8,079 nucleotides of DNA, from the NCBI GenBank assembly GCA_045592865.1, contig JAZNVP010000092.1, positions 1 through 8,079 of the forward strand, given 5' to 3'. The notes beneath the pieces were generated by a model. The model searched no databases. It saw nothing but the letters and a program-made list of their open reading frames with translations, and had not been told where the DNA came from. The stretch is from RGIG9114 sp045592865 (GTDB lineage Bacteria > Bacillota > Clostridia > Oscillospirales > JAGBHD01). Position numbers and translations under genes: made by a program. This document shows positions 1-5,489 of this stretch, one piece after another (position 1 is the stretch's first letter; the number at the start of each line of letters is the position of its first letter).

Positions 1-5
1 CATAG

Positions 6-26
6 TTTTGTAAAAATTTTACAAAA
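6..26. promoter_or_regulatory. Perfect 21-base palindrome upstream of purC, candidate operator
   Basis: The arms TTTTGTAAAA (6-15) and TTTTACAAAA (17-26) are exact inverse complements around a single central A at 16. The site lies about 118 bases before the purC start. It overlaps the -35 hexamer TTTACA (18-23) of one candidate promoter, which is where a repressor operator would sit. With only two G-C pairs and no following T-run it is a poor intrinsic terminator. It does not clearly match the Rex, PurR-box or CodY consensus that I can recall. A role as a protein-binding site is inference from symmetry and position. Confidence 0.4.
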
Positions 27-46
27 AGAAACATAAGATTTTTTAT
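18..46 (+). promoter_or_regulatory. Candidate purC promoter (weak)
   Basis: TTTACA (18-23) and TTTTAT (41-46) are separated by 17 bases and match the sigma-A consensus at 5/6 and 4/6 positions. A second possible pair is TTCAAA (70-75) with TAAAAT (92-97) and a 16-base spacer. The whole leader is so AT-rich that chance -10 boxes are expected, so neither pair is certain. A promoter somewhere in 1-120 is likely because purC is the first + strand gene in the window. I see no purine riboswitch fold in this leader. Confidence 0.25.
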
Positions 47-129
47 TGTTTTAAGTTTAATTATAAATCTTCAAAATTTCTATATACAAATTAAAATATT
101 TATGTTATTCTTATTTTGTTAATAAAATA

Positions 130-135
130 AAGGAG
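130..135 (+). promoter_or_regulatory. purC ribosome binding site that fixes the GTG start
   Basis: AAGGAG at 130-135 lies 8 bases before the GTG at 144. The longer in-frame candidate GTG at 135 starts inside this site and has no ribosome binding site of its own, so 144 is the better start. Confidence 0.8.
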
Positions 136-143
136 TGGTCACG

Positions 144-827
144 GTGAAAAAAATATACGAAGGTAAAACTAAAGACGTTTACGCACTTGATAACGGCAAC
201 GTTATGCTTAAGTTCAAGGACGATTGCACCGGTAAAGACGGAGTTTTCGATCCGGGTGAAAACGCAGTCGGTTTAACGATTGAAGGAATCGGCAAGGCAA
301 ATCTTGAGACCTCAATTCTCTATTTTGAGCTTCTTAAGAAGGCAGGAATTAAGACTCATTACGTTTCTGCTGACATTGAAAACGCTACTATGGAGGTTCT
401 CCCTGCTACCGTTTTCGGTCACGGATTAGAAGTTATCTGCCGTCTTGTTGCAACCGGAAGTTTGGTTCGCAGATATGGCGAATATATTAAGGACGGAACC
501 GTTTTAGAGGGTGGATACGTTGAGTGCACATTCAAAAACGACGAAAAAGGAGATCCGCTCGTTACAGGTGAAGGTCTTGCTGCTCTCGGCGTTATGACGC
601 CTGAGATGTTTGAAAGCATGAAAGAGCAGACCCTTAAGATAACAAAGATCGTTGCAGACGACCTTAAGTCTATCGGTCTTGACCTTTGGGACATCAAGTT
701 CGAGTTTGGTTACAACAACGGAGAGGTTATTCTCATTGACGAGATCGCTTCGGGTAATATGAGAGTTTACAAGGGCGACAAGATCGTTGAGCCTGTTGAA
801 CTCACAAAGCTCATTCTTAACAGATAA
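144..827 (+). CDS. purC: Phosphoribosylaminoimidazole-succinocarboxamide synthase (SAICAR synthetase)
   Basis: This cytoplasmic enzyme joins CAIR and aspartate using ATP to give SAICAR in de novo purine synthesis. From the GTG at 144 the protein is 227 residues, close to the usual 230-240. The N-terminal nucleotide-binding motif YEGKTK is at residues 5-10. The conserved central block EVICRLVATGSLVRRYG is at 96-112, KGDP follows near 135-138, and DIKFEFG is at 183-189. DEIASGNMRVY (199-209) replaces the more common DEISPDTCRLWD, which marks a divergent clostridial-looking clade; the acidic DEI core is kept. No other pur gene is visible, and a strong hairpin follows at 831, so the visible unit is monocistronic unless genes lie to the left of the window. 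The product assignment is firm; the significance of the altered C-terminal motif is not known to me. Confidence 0.95.
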   Translation: MKKIYEGKTKDVYALDNGNVMLKFKDDCTGKDGVFDPGENAVGLTIEGIGKANLETSILYFELLKKAGIKTHYVSADIENATMEVLPATVFGHGLEVICRLVATGSLVRRYGEYIKDGTVLEGGYVECTFKNDEKGDPLVTGEGLAALGVMTPEMFESMKEQTLKITKIVADDLKSIGLDLWDIKFEFGYNNGEVILIDEIASGNMRVYKGDKIVEPVELTKLILNR

Positions 828-830
828 TTT

Positions 831-864
831 AAAAGGTGCAAACGAAATTTCGTTTGCACCTTTT
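831..864. terminator. Bidirectional terminator between convergent purC and the lipoprotein gene
   Basis: Bases 831-847 and 848-864 are exact inverse complements, giving a 34-base perfect palindrome that can form a long hairpin with a small AATT tip. It starts 3 bases after the purC stop and ends one base before the stop of the minus-strand gene. On the + strand the stem runs into six Ts (861-866), a good intrinsic terminator. On the minus strand the tail TTTTAAATT is a weaker one. One element probably serves both genes. Confidence 0.9.
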
Positions 865-1458
865 TTATATTTTATATTCTTGTTTTTTCCCGTCTATTAC
901 AATATCAATAGAGGTTGCTGATCCATCGAATTCTGCGGTTATTTCGCTATCTTCGGAGAGCGAACCTAAGTCTATTCTTTTGACTTCCCTGTCACTAAAC
1001 ATTTCGCTTATAACAAGTTGATTTTCCAAAACATAAGCAACATAGTCATTCTTTTCAGTTAGAACACGATATCTGTCGGGCGAACTGCGGGTGGTTTTTA
1101 TATCAAAATAGGTCGTTTTAACAGAGGTTTCATCAAATCCCGTTTGGATAGATATTTTTAAAATTCCGCCTTGCATTTCAGTTATCTTGGCTTCGTCCAT
1201 CCAGGTTTGAACTGTTCTTATCTCTTCTCCGTTCTCATCAATGATCCTGTAATAATGCATCCATTCGTAACTATATTTACCTCTGAAGACCACGTAATAA
1301 TTCCCTTGGGACAAGATCTGCCCCATTTCTATCTCTTCACTTGACGTTTCCTCATATACAACGGAACTATTATTCTCAGGCGACTTGGTATTATAGCAAC
1401 TGCTAAAAACAAATAATATAGTGAGCACTAAGCAGAAAATCGATATTACTTTTCTCAA
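865..1458 (-). CDS. Small secreted lipoprotein of unknown function
   Basis: The preferred start is the TTG at 1458, giving 197 residues, because GGAG at 1467-1470 lies 8 bases ahead. A GTG at 1467 would add three residues but overlaps that site. The N-terminus has two positive residues (RK), a hydrophobic stretch and a lipobox VFSSC ending at Cys21, so the protein should be lipid-anchored on the outer face of the membrane after signal peptidase II cleavage. A Ser/Glu/Asn-rich linker follows (about residues 22-45). The rest looks like alternating beta strands with aromatic clusters (GNYYVVF, YSYEWMHYYRI) and no catalytic motif I recognise. I do not recognise the family. It has its own promoter and shares a terminator with purC. 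Possible roles are a small cell-surface or sensor protein, but nothing here decides it. Confidence 0.8.
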   Translation of the reverse strand: MRKVISIFCLVLTILFVFSSCYNTKSPENNSSVVYEETSSEEIEMGQILSQGNYYVVFRGKYSYEWMHYYRIIDENGEEIRTVQTWMDEAKITEMQGGILKISIQTGFDETSVKTTYFDIKTTRSSPDRYRVLTEKNDYVAYVLENQLVISEMFSDREVKRIDLGSLSEDSEITAEFDGSATSIDIVIDGKKQEYKI

Positions 1459-1466
1459 AATGAACA

Positions 1467-1470
1467 CTCC
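1467..1470 (-). promoter_or_regulatory. Ribosome binding site deciding the lipoprotein TTG start
   Basis: On the minus strand GGAG occupies 1470 down to 1467 and is followed by an 8-base spacer and then TTG at 1458. The in-frame GTG at 1467 begins on the last G of this site, so it cannot be served by it. Confidence 0.65.
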
Positions 1471-1489
1471 ATTTACATTTAATGACTAC

Positions 1490-1518
1490 ATTCTAACACA
1501 ACTTTTCTTTTCGGTCAA
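1490..1518 (-). promoter_or_regulatory. Sigma-A type promoter of the lipoprotein gene
   Basis: On the minus strand TTGACC (1518-1513) is followed by a 17-base spacer and TAGAAT (1495-1490). Each hexamer matches the consensus at 5 of 6 positions, and a TGT just ahead of the -10 box makes it an extended -10. It begins 3 bases after the GH43 stop codon. I see no terminator between the two genes, so read-through from GH43 could add to expression. Confidence 0.75.
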
Positions 1519-1521
1519 TAA

Positions 1522-2427
1522 CTAAACACAGAACTCATCGGTCCACTTAACCGTCATAACACCGTTTTCATCAAAATATATCGGCAAGAAGCTATAGCCC
1601 GACGTTTTAAGGTCATACCTGTGCCAATGGTCAAGCATTAGATATTTCTGACCCTTATGCTCGAATATATAGGTGCTCTGACCCTCAAAGGTTCTTCGGT
1701 AGTTCTCGCCTTCGCAGGGGTTATCTATAAGCTCCCATCTGCCGAGGACGGTATCGGAAAGCGAATAGAGGGCACTATTAGGGTCCCAACCCGTGCAACC
1801 CGAGGTTACCATATAGTATTTACCGTTTTCTTTGGTGAGGGCGGGAGCCTCTCTTGACTGCTCGGGCATTGCATAAACATAGAACCCATCGACATCGTCA
1901 TACGTATCGTTAAGGCGGGAAATTGCCATAGTTTTATTCCAGTTTGAACTATGGAAGAGATATGCGGTGTTATCGCTGTCTTTAAAAATTGTCATATCAC
2001 GGCAGTCGAGCCTGTTAGGCTGTTTTGCATCATTTAAAACAAAGGGTCCGACAGGGCTATCTGACACAGCAATTCCGACACCTGCAAAGGTATAATCAGC
2101 GCTATCTACGTGCATCCACATAACGAACTTTTTGGTTTTTTCACAGTAGATTACCTTGGGGCGCTCTACTACCTTCTTATAATAAAGGGGGCTATCGGGG
2201 TTCTCTTTATCCGATTTTAAAACAACGCCCTCGTTTTTCCAGTTCATAAGGTCACGGGAAGAATAGCAGGAAACGCCGATAACGTCCACCCTATCTTTTC
2301 CGGGGTTATTGTCTGCGCCTTTATTCTCGCCATACCAATAATATACACCCTCGTGCTCCAATATCATTCCGCCGTGAGCCTGGATATCGTTTCCGTCGGT
2401 ATCCTTCCAAATTACGCCGTTTTTCAT
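1522..2427 (-). CDS. Glycoside hydrolase family 43, exo-beta-1,3-galactanase-like (GH43_24 type)
   Basis: The 301-residue protein is a single five-bladed-propeller type GH43 domain with no signal peptide and no carbohydrate-binding module, so it should act in the cytoplasm. Motifs seen are QAHGG (16-20), YYWYGENK (29-36), CYSSRDLMNW (54-63), ERPKV (88-92), RDMTIFKD (143-150), REAPAL (192-197), TSGCTGWDPN (208-217) and EGQSTYI (248-254). From memory of the fungal exo-beta-1,3-galactanase Pc1,3Gal43A, key residues are Glu102, Asp158, Glu208 and Gln263. Here Glu89, Asp144, Glu193 and Gln250 sit at almost constant offsets (13-15), which supports the same subfamily, where a Gln takes part instead of the usual Asp base. 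The likely role is trimming beta-1,3-galactan or related galacto-oligosaccharides from the non-reducing end. The ATG at 2427 has GGAG five bases ahead. No sugar transporter or other glycosidase is adjacent, so the natural substrate is uncertain; GH43 membership is firm. Confidence 0.87.
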   Translation of the reverse strand: MKNGVIWKDTDGNDIQAHGGMILEHEGVYYWYGENKGADNNPGKDRVDVIGVSCYSSRDLMNWKNEGVVLKSDKENPDSPLYYKKVVERPKVIYCEKTKKFVMWMHVDSADYTFAGVGIAVSDSPVGPFVLNDAKQPNRLDCRDMTIFKDSDNTAYLFHSSNWNKTMAISRLNDTYDDVDGFYVYAMPEQSREAPALTKENGKYYMVTSGCTGWDPNSALYSLSDTVLGRWELIDNPCEGENYRRTFEGQSTYIFEHKGQKYLMLDHWHRYDLKTSGYSFLPIYFDENGVMTVKWTDEFCV

Positions 2428-2457
2428 AGTATCTCCGCCTTTTCATTTATTACAGAT

Positions 2458-2486
2458 ATTTTAACACAGATAATCCGATATAGCAA
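2458..2486 (-). promoter_or_regulatory. Promoter of the GH43 gene
   Basis: On the minus strand TTGCTA (2486-2481) and TAAAAT (2463-2458) are 17 bases apart, with TGT directly before the -10 box (extended -10). The -35 is a weaker match (4/6) and its first two bases overlap the foot of the preceding terminator stem. The spacing to the ATG at 2427 leaves a leader of roughly 25 bases containing GGCGGAG. Confidence 0.6.
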
Positions 2487-2515
2487 GAAAAGGATGCAAA
2501 AAGCATCCTTTTCTT
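2485..2515 (-). terminator. Intrinsic terminator of the SH3b/C39 gene
   Basis: AAGAAAAGGATGC (2485-2497) and its exact complement GCATCCTTTTCTT (2503-2515) form a 13-base-pair stem with a 5-base loop (five Ts on the minus strand). The stem overlaps the stop codon of the gene. The U-rich 3' arm ends in TTTTCTT on the minus strand, a modest tail. Confidence 0.75.
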
Positions 2516-3470
2516 AATAATAAAAGAATTTATAAAAGTTTGGGTAACTGGAGTAAAACTGCGAAAGTGTTGCTCGGTTTGCACCCGGATCGTTGATTAT
2601 AAATCCCGAAGCGTCAAGAGTGCTTCCGCCCTTGTATCCCGTTACGACTACCCAATGCTGATTTCCCGAACTGTTTTTAGCGCCGATCAGAACGGGTTTT
2701 CCGTTCATTATAAGCTCATATATCTTGTCTAAATAGCCGTTTTTACTTGTTACGGCCTTATAATCTGACGGCCAATAGACGTTGCCTGACGAGGAATAGG
2801 AAAGTCTTTTCGACATAGCATCAGGATAGATAAATCTTCCCTCTCTATAAGACTCAATCATTGCAATACCCGTTGTTACGCATCCTATCTGCCCTATCGT
2901 TTTACCAGAAGAGCCGATATAAACTCCGCTCCAACGCTTATCGGTTTGCTTATATGACGGAACCGACAGATTCATAGACGAATAGTTTTTAATTTTAACA
3001 TAGTTTTCGTTAATAAAGCCAATTCTTGAGCCATCGAAAAGTATTTTATACCAGCCGTTCGTTTTACCGAGAGACACAACTGTGTTGCCGTTATAAAGCT
3101 TTCCAATAACAGAATGGCCTGTGCCCCCACCCGAGCGGACGTTAAGTGAGCCTGAGGAGAGTTTTATCTCCAGAACTTCACTACTTAATGTTCTTATATA
3201 ATCTTCGTGGCAATAGCCAAATCTTCCTTTTTCGTATTCAACTCTCCACCACTCTCCGCTTTTGGACGAGAGCGTCAGTGCGGTTTTATTAACAAGAGAG
3301 GTTAAAACGGAATAGTTTGTTCCTGCGCCCGAGCGGACGTTAAGGCGTCCCGAGGACACTTTAACCTCGCCGACTCCGACTTTAGATGACGTTGCGCCGA
3401 CTCTAAGACACGGCAGAGATAAAGAAAAGACAAGAATAAAAGTTAAGAACAGAGAAACTGTTTTCTTCAT
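2514..3470 (-). CDS. Secreted protein with two SH3b domains and a C39-like cysteine peptidase domain
   Basis: The protein is 318 residues. A signal peptide covers about residues 1-26 (MKK, hydrophobic core, probable cleavage after VGA), with no lipobox or sortase signal, so it is probably exported and held on the wall by its SH3b domains. Two bacterial SH3 domains lie at about 34-94 and 99-159, each with the LNVRSG.G signature (43-50 and 109-116) and a closing GY/GF..E.Y motif. The C-terminal region (about 168-318) resembles Peptidase_C39_2: Cys197 in GQIGCVTTG, His272 in NQHWVVVTGY and Asp294 in FIINDPG form the expected Cys-His-Asp triad, with Gln194 nearby. Likely roles are cleavage of peptidoglycan cross-links or of surface or secreted peptides; the substrate cannot be read from sequence. 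The start ATG has GAGGTG five bases ahead, and the gene has a strong promoter and its own terminator. Confidence 0.88.
   Translation of the reverse strand: MKKTVSLFLTFILVFSLSLPCLRVGATSSKVGVGEVKVSSGRLNVRSGAGTNYSVLTSLVNKTALTLSSKSGEWWRVEYEKGRFGYCHEDYIRTLSSEVLEIKLSSGSLNVRSGGGTGHSVIGKLYNGNTVVSLGKTNGWYKILFDGSRIGFINENYVKIKNYSSMNLSVPSYKQTDKRWSGVYIGSSGKTIGQIGCVTTGIAMIESYREGRFIYPDAMSKRLSYSSSGNVYWPSDYKAVTSKNGYLDKIYELIMNGKPVLIGAKNSSGNQHWVVVTGYKGGSTLDASGFIINDPGANRATLSQFYSSYPNFYKFFYY
3130..3344. repeat. Direct repeat marking the duplicated SH3b domain
   Basis: The 17-base string CCCGAGCGGACGTTAAG occurs identically at 3130-3146 and 3328-3344, 198 bases apart, with similar flanking sequence. It encodes the LNVRSG.G start of each SH3b domain. 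Identical codon choice in both copies suggests an internal tandem duplication rather than protein-level constraint alone. Confidence 0.75.
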
Positions 3471-3505
3471 GCATTCACCTCATTTCCTGCAGACCTGCAA
3501 GAACA

Positions 3506-3534
3506 ATTATACCTTAGAGGTAGGTAAATGTGAA
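3506..3534 (-). promoter_or_regulatory. Strong promoter of the SH3b/C39 gene
   Basis: On the minus strand TTCACA (3534-3529) and a perfect TATAAT (3511-3506) are 17 bases apart, 11 of 12 consensus matches. The expected start of transcription near 3499 leaves a short leader of about 28 bases that contains the GAGGTG ribosome binding site (3481-3476). This is the best promoter match in the window. Confidence 0.8.
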
Positions 3535-3570
3535 TAGTCCAAATACTGAAAAGAGAGGAAGGCTTATCCA

Positions 3571-3609
3571 ATGCTATTTTCTTATCTATCGGGACCGGTT
3601 CAGATATAA
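3571..3609 (+). other. Tiny 12-codon reading frame with a ribosome binding site, possible micropeptide
   Basis: ATG at 3571 opens a frame of 12 codons (MLFSYLSGPVQI) ending with TAA at 3607-3609. GGAAGG at 3557-3562 lies 8 bases upstream, and a hairpin with seven Ts begins 3 bases after the stop, so ribosome site, frame and terminator are in order. I find no convincing + strand promoter ahead of it, and the hairpin is already explained as the PHP gene's terminator. A chance frame is the more likely reading. Confidence 0.15.
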
Positions 3610-3612
3610 CGT

Positions 3613-3642
3613 AAAAAAGACCGCTTATTGCGGTCTTTTTTT
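3613..3642. terminator. Terminator after the PHP phosphoesterase gene, usable in both directions
   Basis: GACCGC (3619-3624) pairs with GCGGTC (3630-3635) around the loop TTATT, extended by six A-T pairs on each side. The minus-strand transcript of the PHP gene passes through it directly after its stop codon and ends in six Us. Read on the + strand it ends in seven Us. Confidence 0.88.
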
Positions 3643-4441
3643 AAAGCTTTATTTTTTGGAATTTGCCTTCGAGCAGGGCATACTGTTCTTTAAAGCCAAC
3701 GTAGAGAAGGAGCTCCCTTGTTTCTCTAAAGGCACAGTCCAAGGTTTTAACGCTATGGGTATCGGACGATAGGATAATTCTTGCTTTTTCCTTTTTAAGA
3801 GTATGGAGAAGTTCCAAAGACGGATATGGGGTCTTTCTGGTGCCTCGGGAGATAGCGCCCGTGTTTACCTCGAATATGCAATCAGATTTTATTGCTTCTT
3901 TTAGGTATTTTAGCGCTATTTTCTGATAGCCTTTATCCTCTGAAAACATTGGCTCCCCAATTTCGTCGAACTTGGTTATTATATCAAAGTGACCCACTAT
4001 ATCGGGGTTTCTTTCAACGATATACTCGCAAAAGGTTTTATAATATTCTTCGGCGAGTGCTAATTTGTCGCCGCCGAAAGCCTTTATTGCCTCTTCGGTT
4101 TTTTCGCGGTTATAATCAAGGCTATAATACTTTCCGTCTTTAAAAACATAGTGCGCCGAGCCGATCAAATATTCATACCTTACCCTATCGGCTTTACTAA
4201 ACATATCCTCTTCGGTTCCGAGATATATTTCAATTTTATCCTTATATTTTTCTTTAAGTGTTTTTATTTCCTTGATATAATCTTCGGTTTGATGCATACA
4301 GAAATCTAATCCGTAAGGCGCGTAGGCGTGACCCGAGAATCCGAGTGCCGAAAATCCTTTTTCTATTGCCGCAAGAACCATTTCTTCGGGCGAATTTTTC
4401 CCGTCGCAAAAGGTTGTGTGGGTATGGTAATTAGTTAGCAT
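3641..4441 (-). CDS. PHP-family metal-dependent phosphoesterase, histidinol-phosphatase (HisJ)-like
   Basis: The 266-residue protein has the full PHP-domain metal site in order: His6 and His8 in NYHTHTTFCDG, His38 in GFSGHA, Glu77 in GTEEDM, His97 in IGSAHYV, His151 in IVGHFD, then Asp227 and His229 in SSDTHS. EVNTGAISRG (191-200) is typical of the HisJ branch, and length agrees with HisJ proteins (about 260-270). HisJ enzymes remove phosphate from L-histidinol phosphate in histidine synthesis. No other his gene is nearby, and PHP paralogues act on other phosphate esters, so the substrate is not certain. The ATG at 4441 has GGAG six bases ahead. No clear promoter lies between this gene and the terminator at 4461-4490, so it may depend on read-through from the ABC operon or on a weak promoter (TATAAA at 4461-4456 lacks a -35 partner). 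Confidence 0.88.
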   Translation of the reverse strand: MLTNYHTHTTFCDGKNSPEEMVLAAIEKGFSALGFSGHAYAPYGLDFCMHQTEDYIKEIKTLKEKYKDKIEIYLGTEEDMFSKADRVRYEYLIGSAHYVFKDGKYYSLDYNREKTEEAIKAFGGDKLALAEEYYKTFCEYIVERNPDIVGHFDIITKFDEIGEPMFSEDKGYQKIALKYLKEAIKSDCIFEVNTGAISRGTRKTPYPSLELLHTLKKEKARIILSSDTHSVKTLDCAFRETRELLLYVGFKEQYALLEGKFQKIKL

Positions 4442-4460
4442 TGTTTTCTCCGTTCTTTAT

Positions 4461-4490
4461 AAAACACCCTCTAAAAATAGAGGGTGTTTT
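4461..4490 (-). terminator. Terminator of the ABC transporter operon
   Basis: AAAACACCCTCTA (4461-4473) and its exact complement TAGAGGGTGTTTT (4478-4490) form a 13-base-pair stem with a 4-base loop, starting 3 bases after the stop of the last permease gene. On the minus strand the stem ends in TTTTAT. The U tract is short, so some read-through into the PHP gene is plausible. Confidence 0.82.
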
Positions 4491-4493
4491 GCT

Positions 4494-5489
4494 TTATCTT
4501 TCTTCTCTGAAATAGTTAAGTCCCAGAGCGGCAGGAAGACCGCTGCTGCCTCTTTTATTTCTGATCGAGGTTACGATAAGAACTATCGCTGTTACGATAA
4601 ACGGAAGGGCTTTATAAAGCTGAGTTGGGATAACTGCGAGCCATCCGAGAGCCTTAGGAAATGCTCCTGCGATACTGCTTCCCGATACGTAGAGAGTGTT
4701 GAAAAATCCGAAAACTACCGTTCCGAGAATTGAAAGCACGGGGTTCCAGTTAGCGAAAATAACAAGCGCAACTGCGATCCATCCATAACCGTTTATCCAA
4801 CAGCTGCTGTTAAAGGATCCGCTCATAAGAAGGCTCATATAATAGCCGCCGATTCCCATTATTCCGCATCCGAGACAGATGTGGAGATATTTCATAAGCT
4901 TAACGTTTATGCCTACCGAGTCGGCAGAGCCGGGGTTTTCTCCGATACTGCGAAGGCGAAGTCCGGGGGTCGTGTGTTTCAGATACCACCACATTAAAAC
5001 CGCGATCGCAACGCCGAGATAGACTAAGATATTGTGACTGAAAAGACCCTTTCCGATTATTGGAATATCTGAAAGCAACGGAATATTAATATCGTTAAAA
5101 CCGTTAGCGATACTATCATAGTTAGCCATTACGGGCCAACCCTTTGCTTTCAGTCCGTTTCCGACAAAGAAGTAAACGCCGAGTCCGAAGGTTGTTAAAG
5201 TAAGGCCTGTTATATTCTGATTTGCCTGAAGAGAAACCGTCAGGACTGCGAAAAGAAGTCCGCAGACAGCACCCATCAGGAAGGCAACCAAAATACCAAC
5301 GCCGAGGCTGTTTGCATAGCATCCGCAGATGTAACCGAAAATAGCGCCGACTGCCATTATACCCTCAACACCGAGGTTTAAACTTCCCGATTTTTCAACG
5401 ACAATTTCACCGACGGTTCCGTAAAGAAGAGGAATGTTAAAAAGAATAATGTTGTGAATAAATGACGTTATAACTCCTACTTTATCCAT
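4494..5489 (-). CDS. ABC importer permease, NupQ-like (nucleoside/BMP type)
   Basis: This 331-residue membrane protein belongs to the BPD_transp_2 permease family and is one of two different permeases that form the membrane channel of this importer. It has about eight to ten hydrophobic segments. Family signatures are EKSGSLNLGVEGIM (32-45), QNITGLTLTTFGLG (91-104) and the cytoplasmic loop HTTPGLRLRSIGENPGSADS (172-191) that contacts the ATPase. B. subtilis NupQ (YufQ), the closest kind I recognise, is about 320 residues and imports nucleosides with NupN, NupO and NupP. The ATG overlaps the previous stop as TAATG and is preceded by a G-rich ribosome binding site, indicating translational coupling. 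The specificity for nucleosides is inferred from the family and gene order; riboflavin or other sugar-like ligands are known for relatives. Confidence 0.9.
   Translation of the reverse strand: MDKVGVITSFIHNIILFNIPLLYGTVGEIVVEKSGSLNLGVEGIMAVGAIFGYICGCYANSLGVGILVAFLMGAVCGLLFAVLTVSLQANQNITGLTLTTFGLGVYFFVGNGLKAKGWPVMANYDSIANGFNDINIPLLSDIPIIGKGLFSHNILVYLGVAIAVLMWWYLKHTTPGLRLRSIGENPGSADSVGINVKLMKYLHICLGCGIMGIGGYYMSLLMSGSFNSSCWINGYGWIAVALVIFANWNPVLSILGTVVFGFFNTLYVSGSSIAGAFPKALGWLAVIPTQLYKALPFIVTAIVLIVTSIRNKRGSSGLPAALGLNYFREER

Noticed and set aside
111..130. Small A-T hairpin (TTATTTT with AAAATAA, loop GTTAAT) just before the purC ribosome site
   Set aside because: Only seven A-T pairs in very AT-rich DNA; too weak to claim as a regulatory structure.
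135..143. Longer purC start at GTG 135
   Set aside because: The GTG overlaps the AAGGAG ribosome binding site that correctly serves GTG 144.
1..143. Purine riboswitch upstream of purC
   Set aside because: The leader has almost no G or C, and none of the conserved loop motifs of a purine aptamer is present.
419..697. Open frame of 92 codons antisense to purC
   Set aside because: Lies wholly inside purC on the other strand, with no ribosome site and a low-complexity, unfamily-like product; a shadow of the real gene.
3484..3500. CTGCAG/CTGCA repeat in the SH3b/C39 leader as possible operator or hairpin
   Set aside because: Stem of five pairs with a two-base loop is not realistic, and short CTGCA repeats are common.
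3530..3772. 80-codon + strand frame starting in the SH3b/C39 promoter region
   Set aside because: Begins inside a promoter, runs through the terminator and into the antisense of the PHP gene; no family resemblance.
5122..5322. Same-strand frame of 66 codons within the NupQ-like permease
   Set aside because: Out-of-frame reading of a conserved permease; product is Arg/Gly rich with no membrane character.
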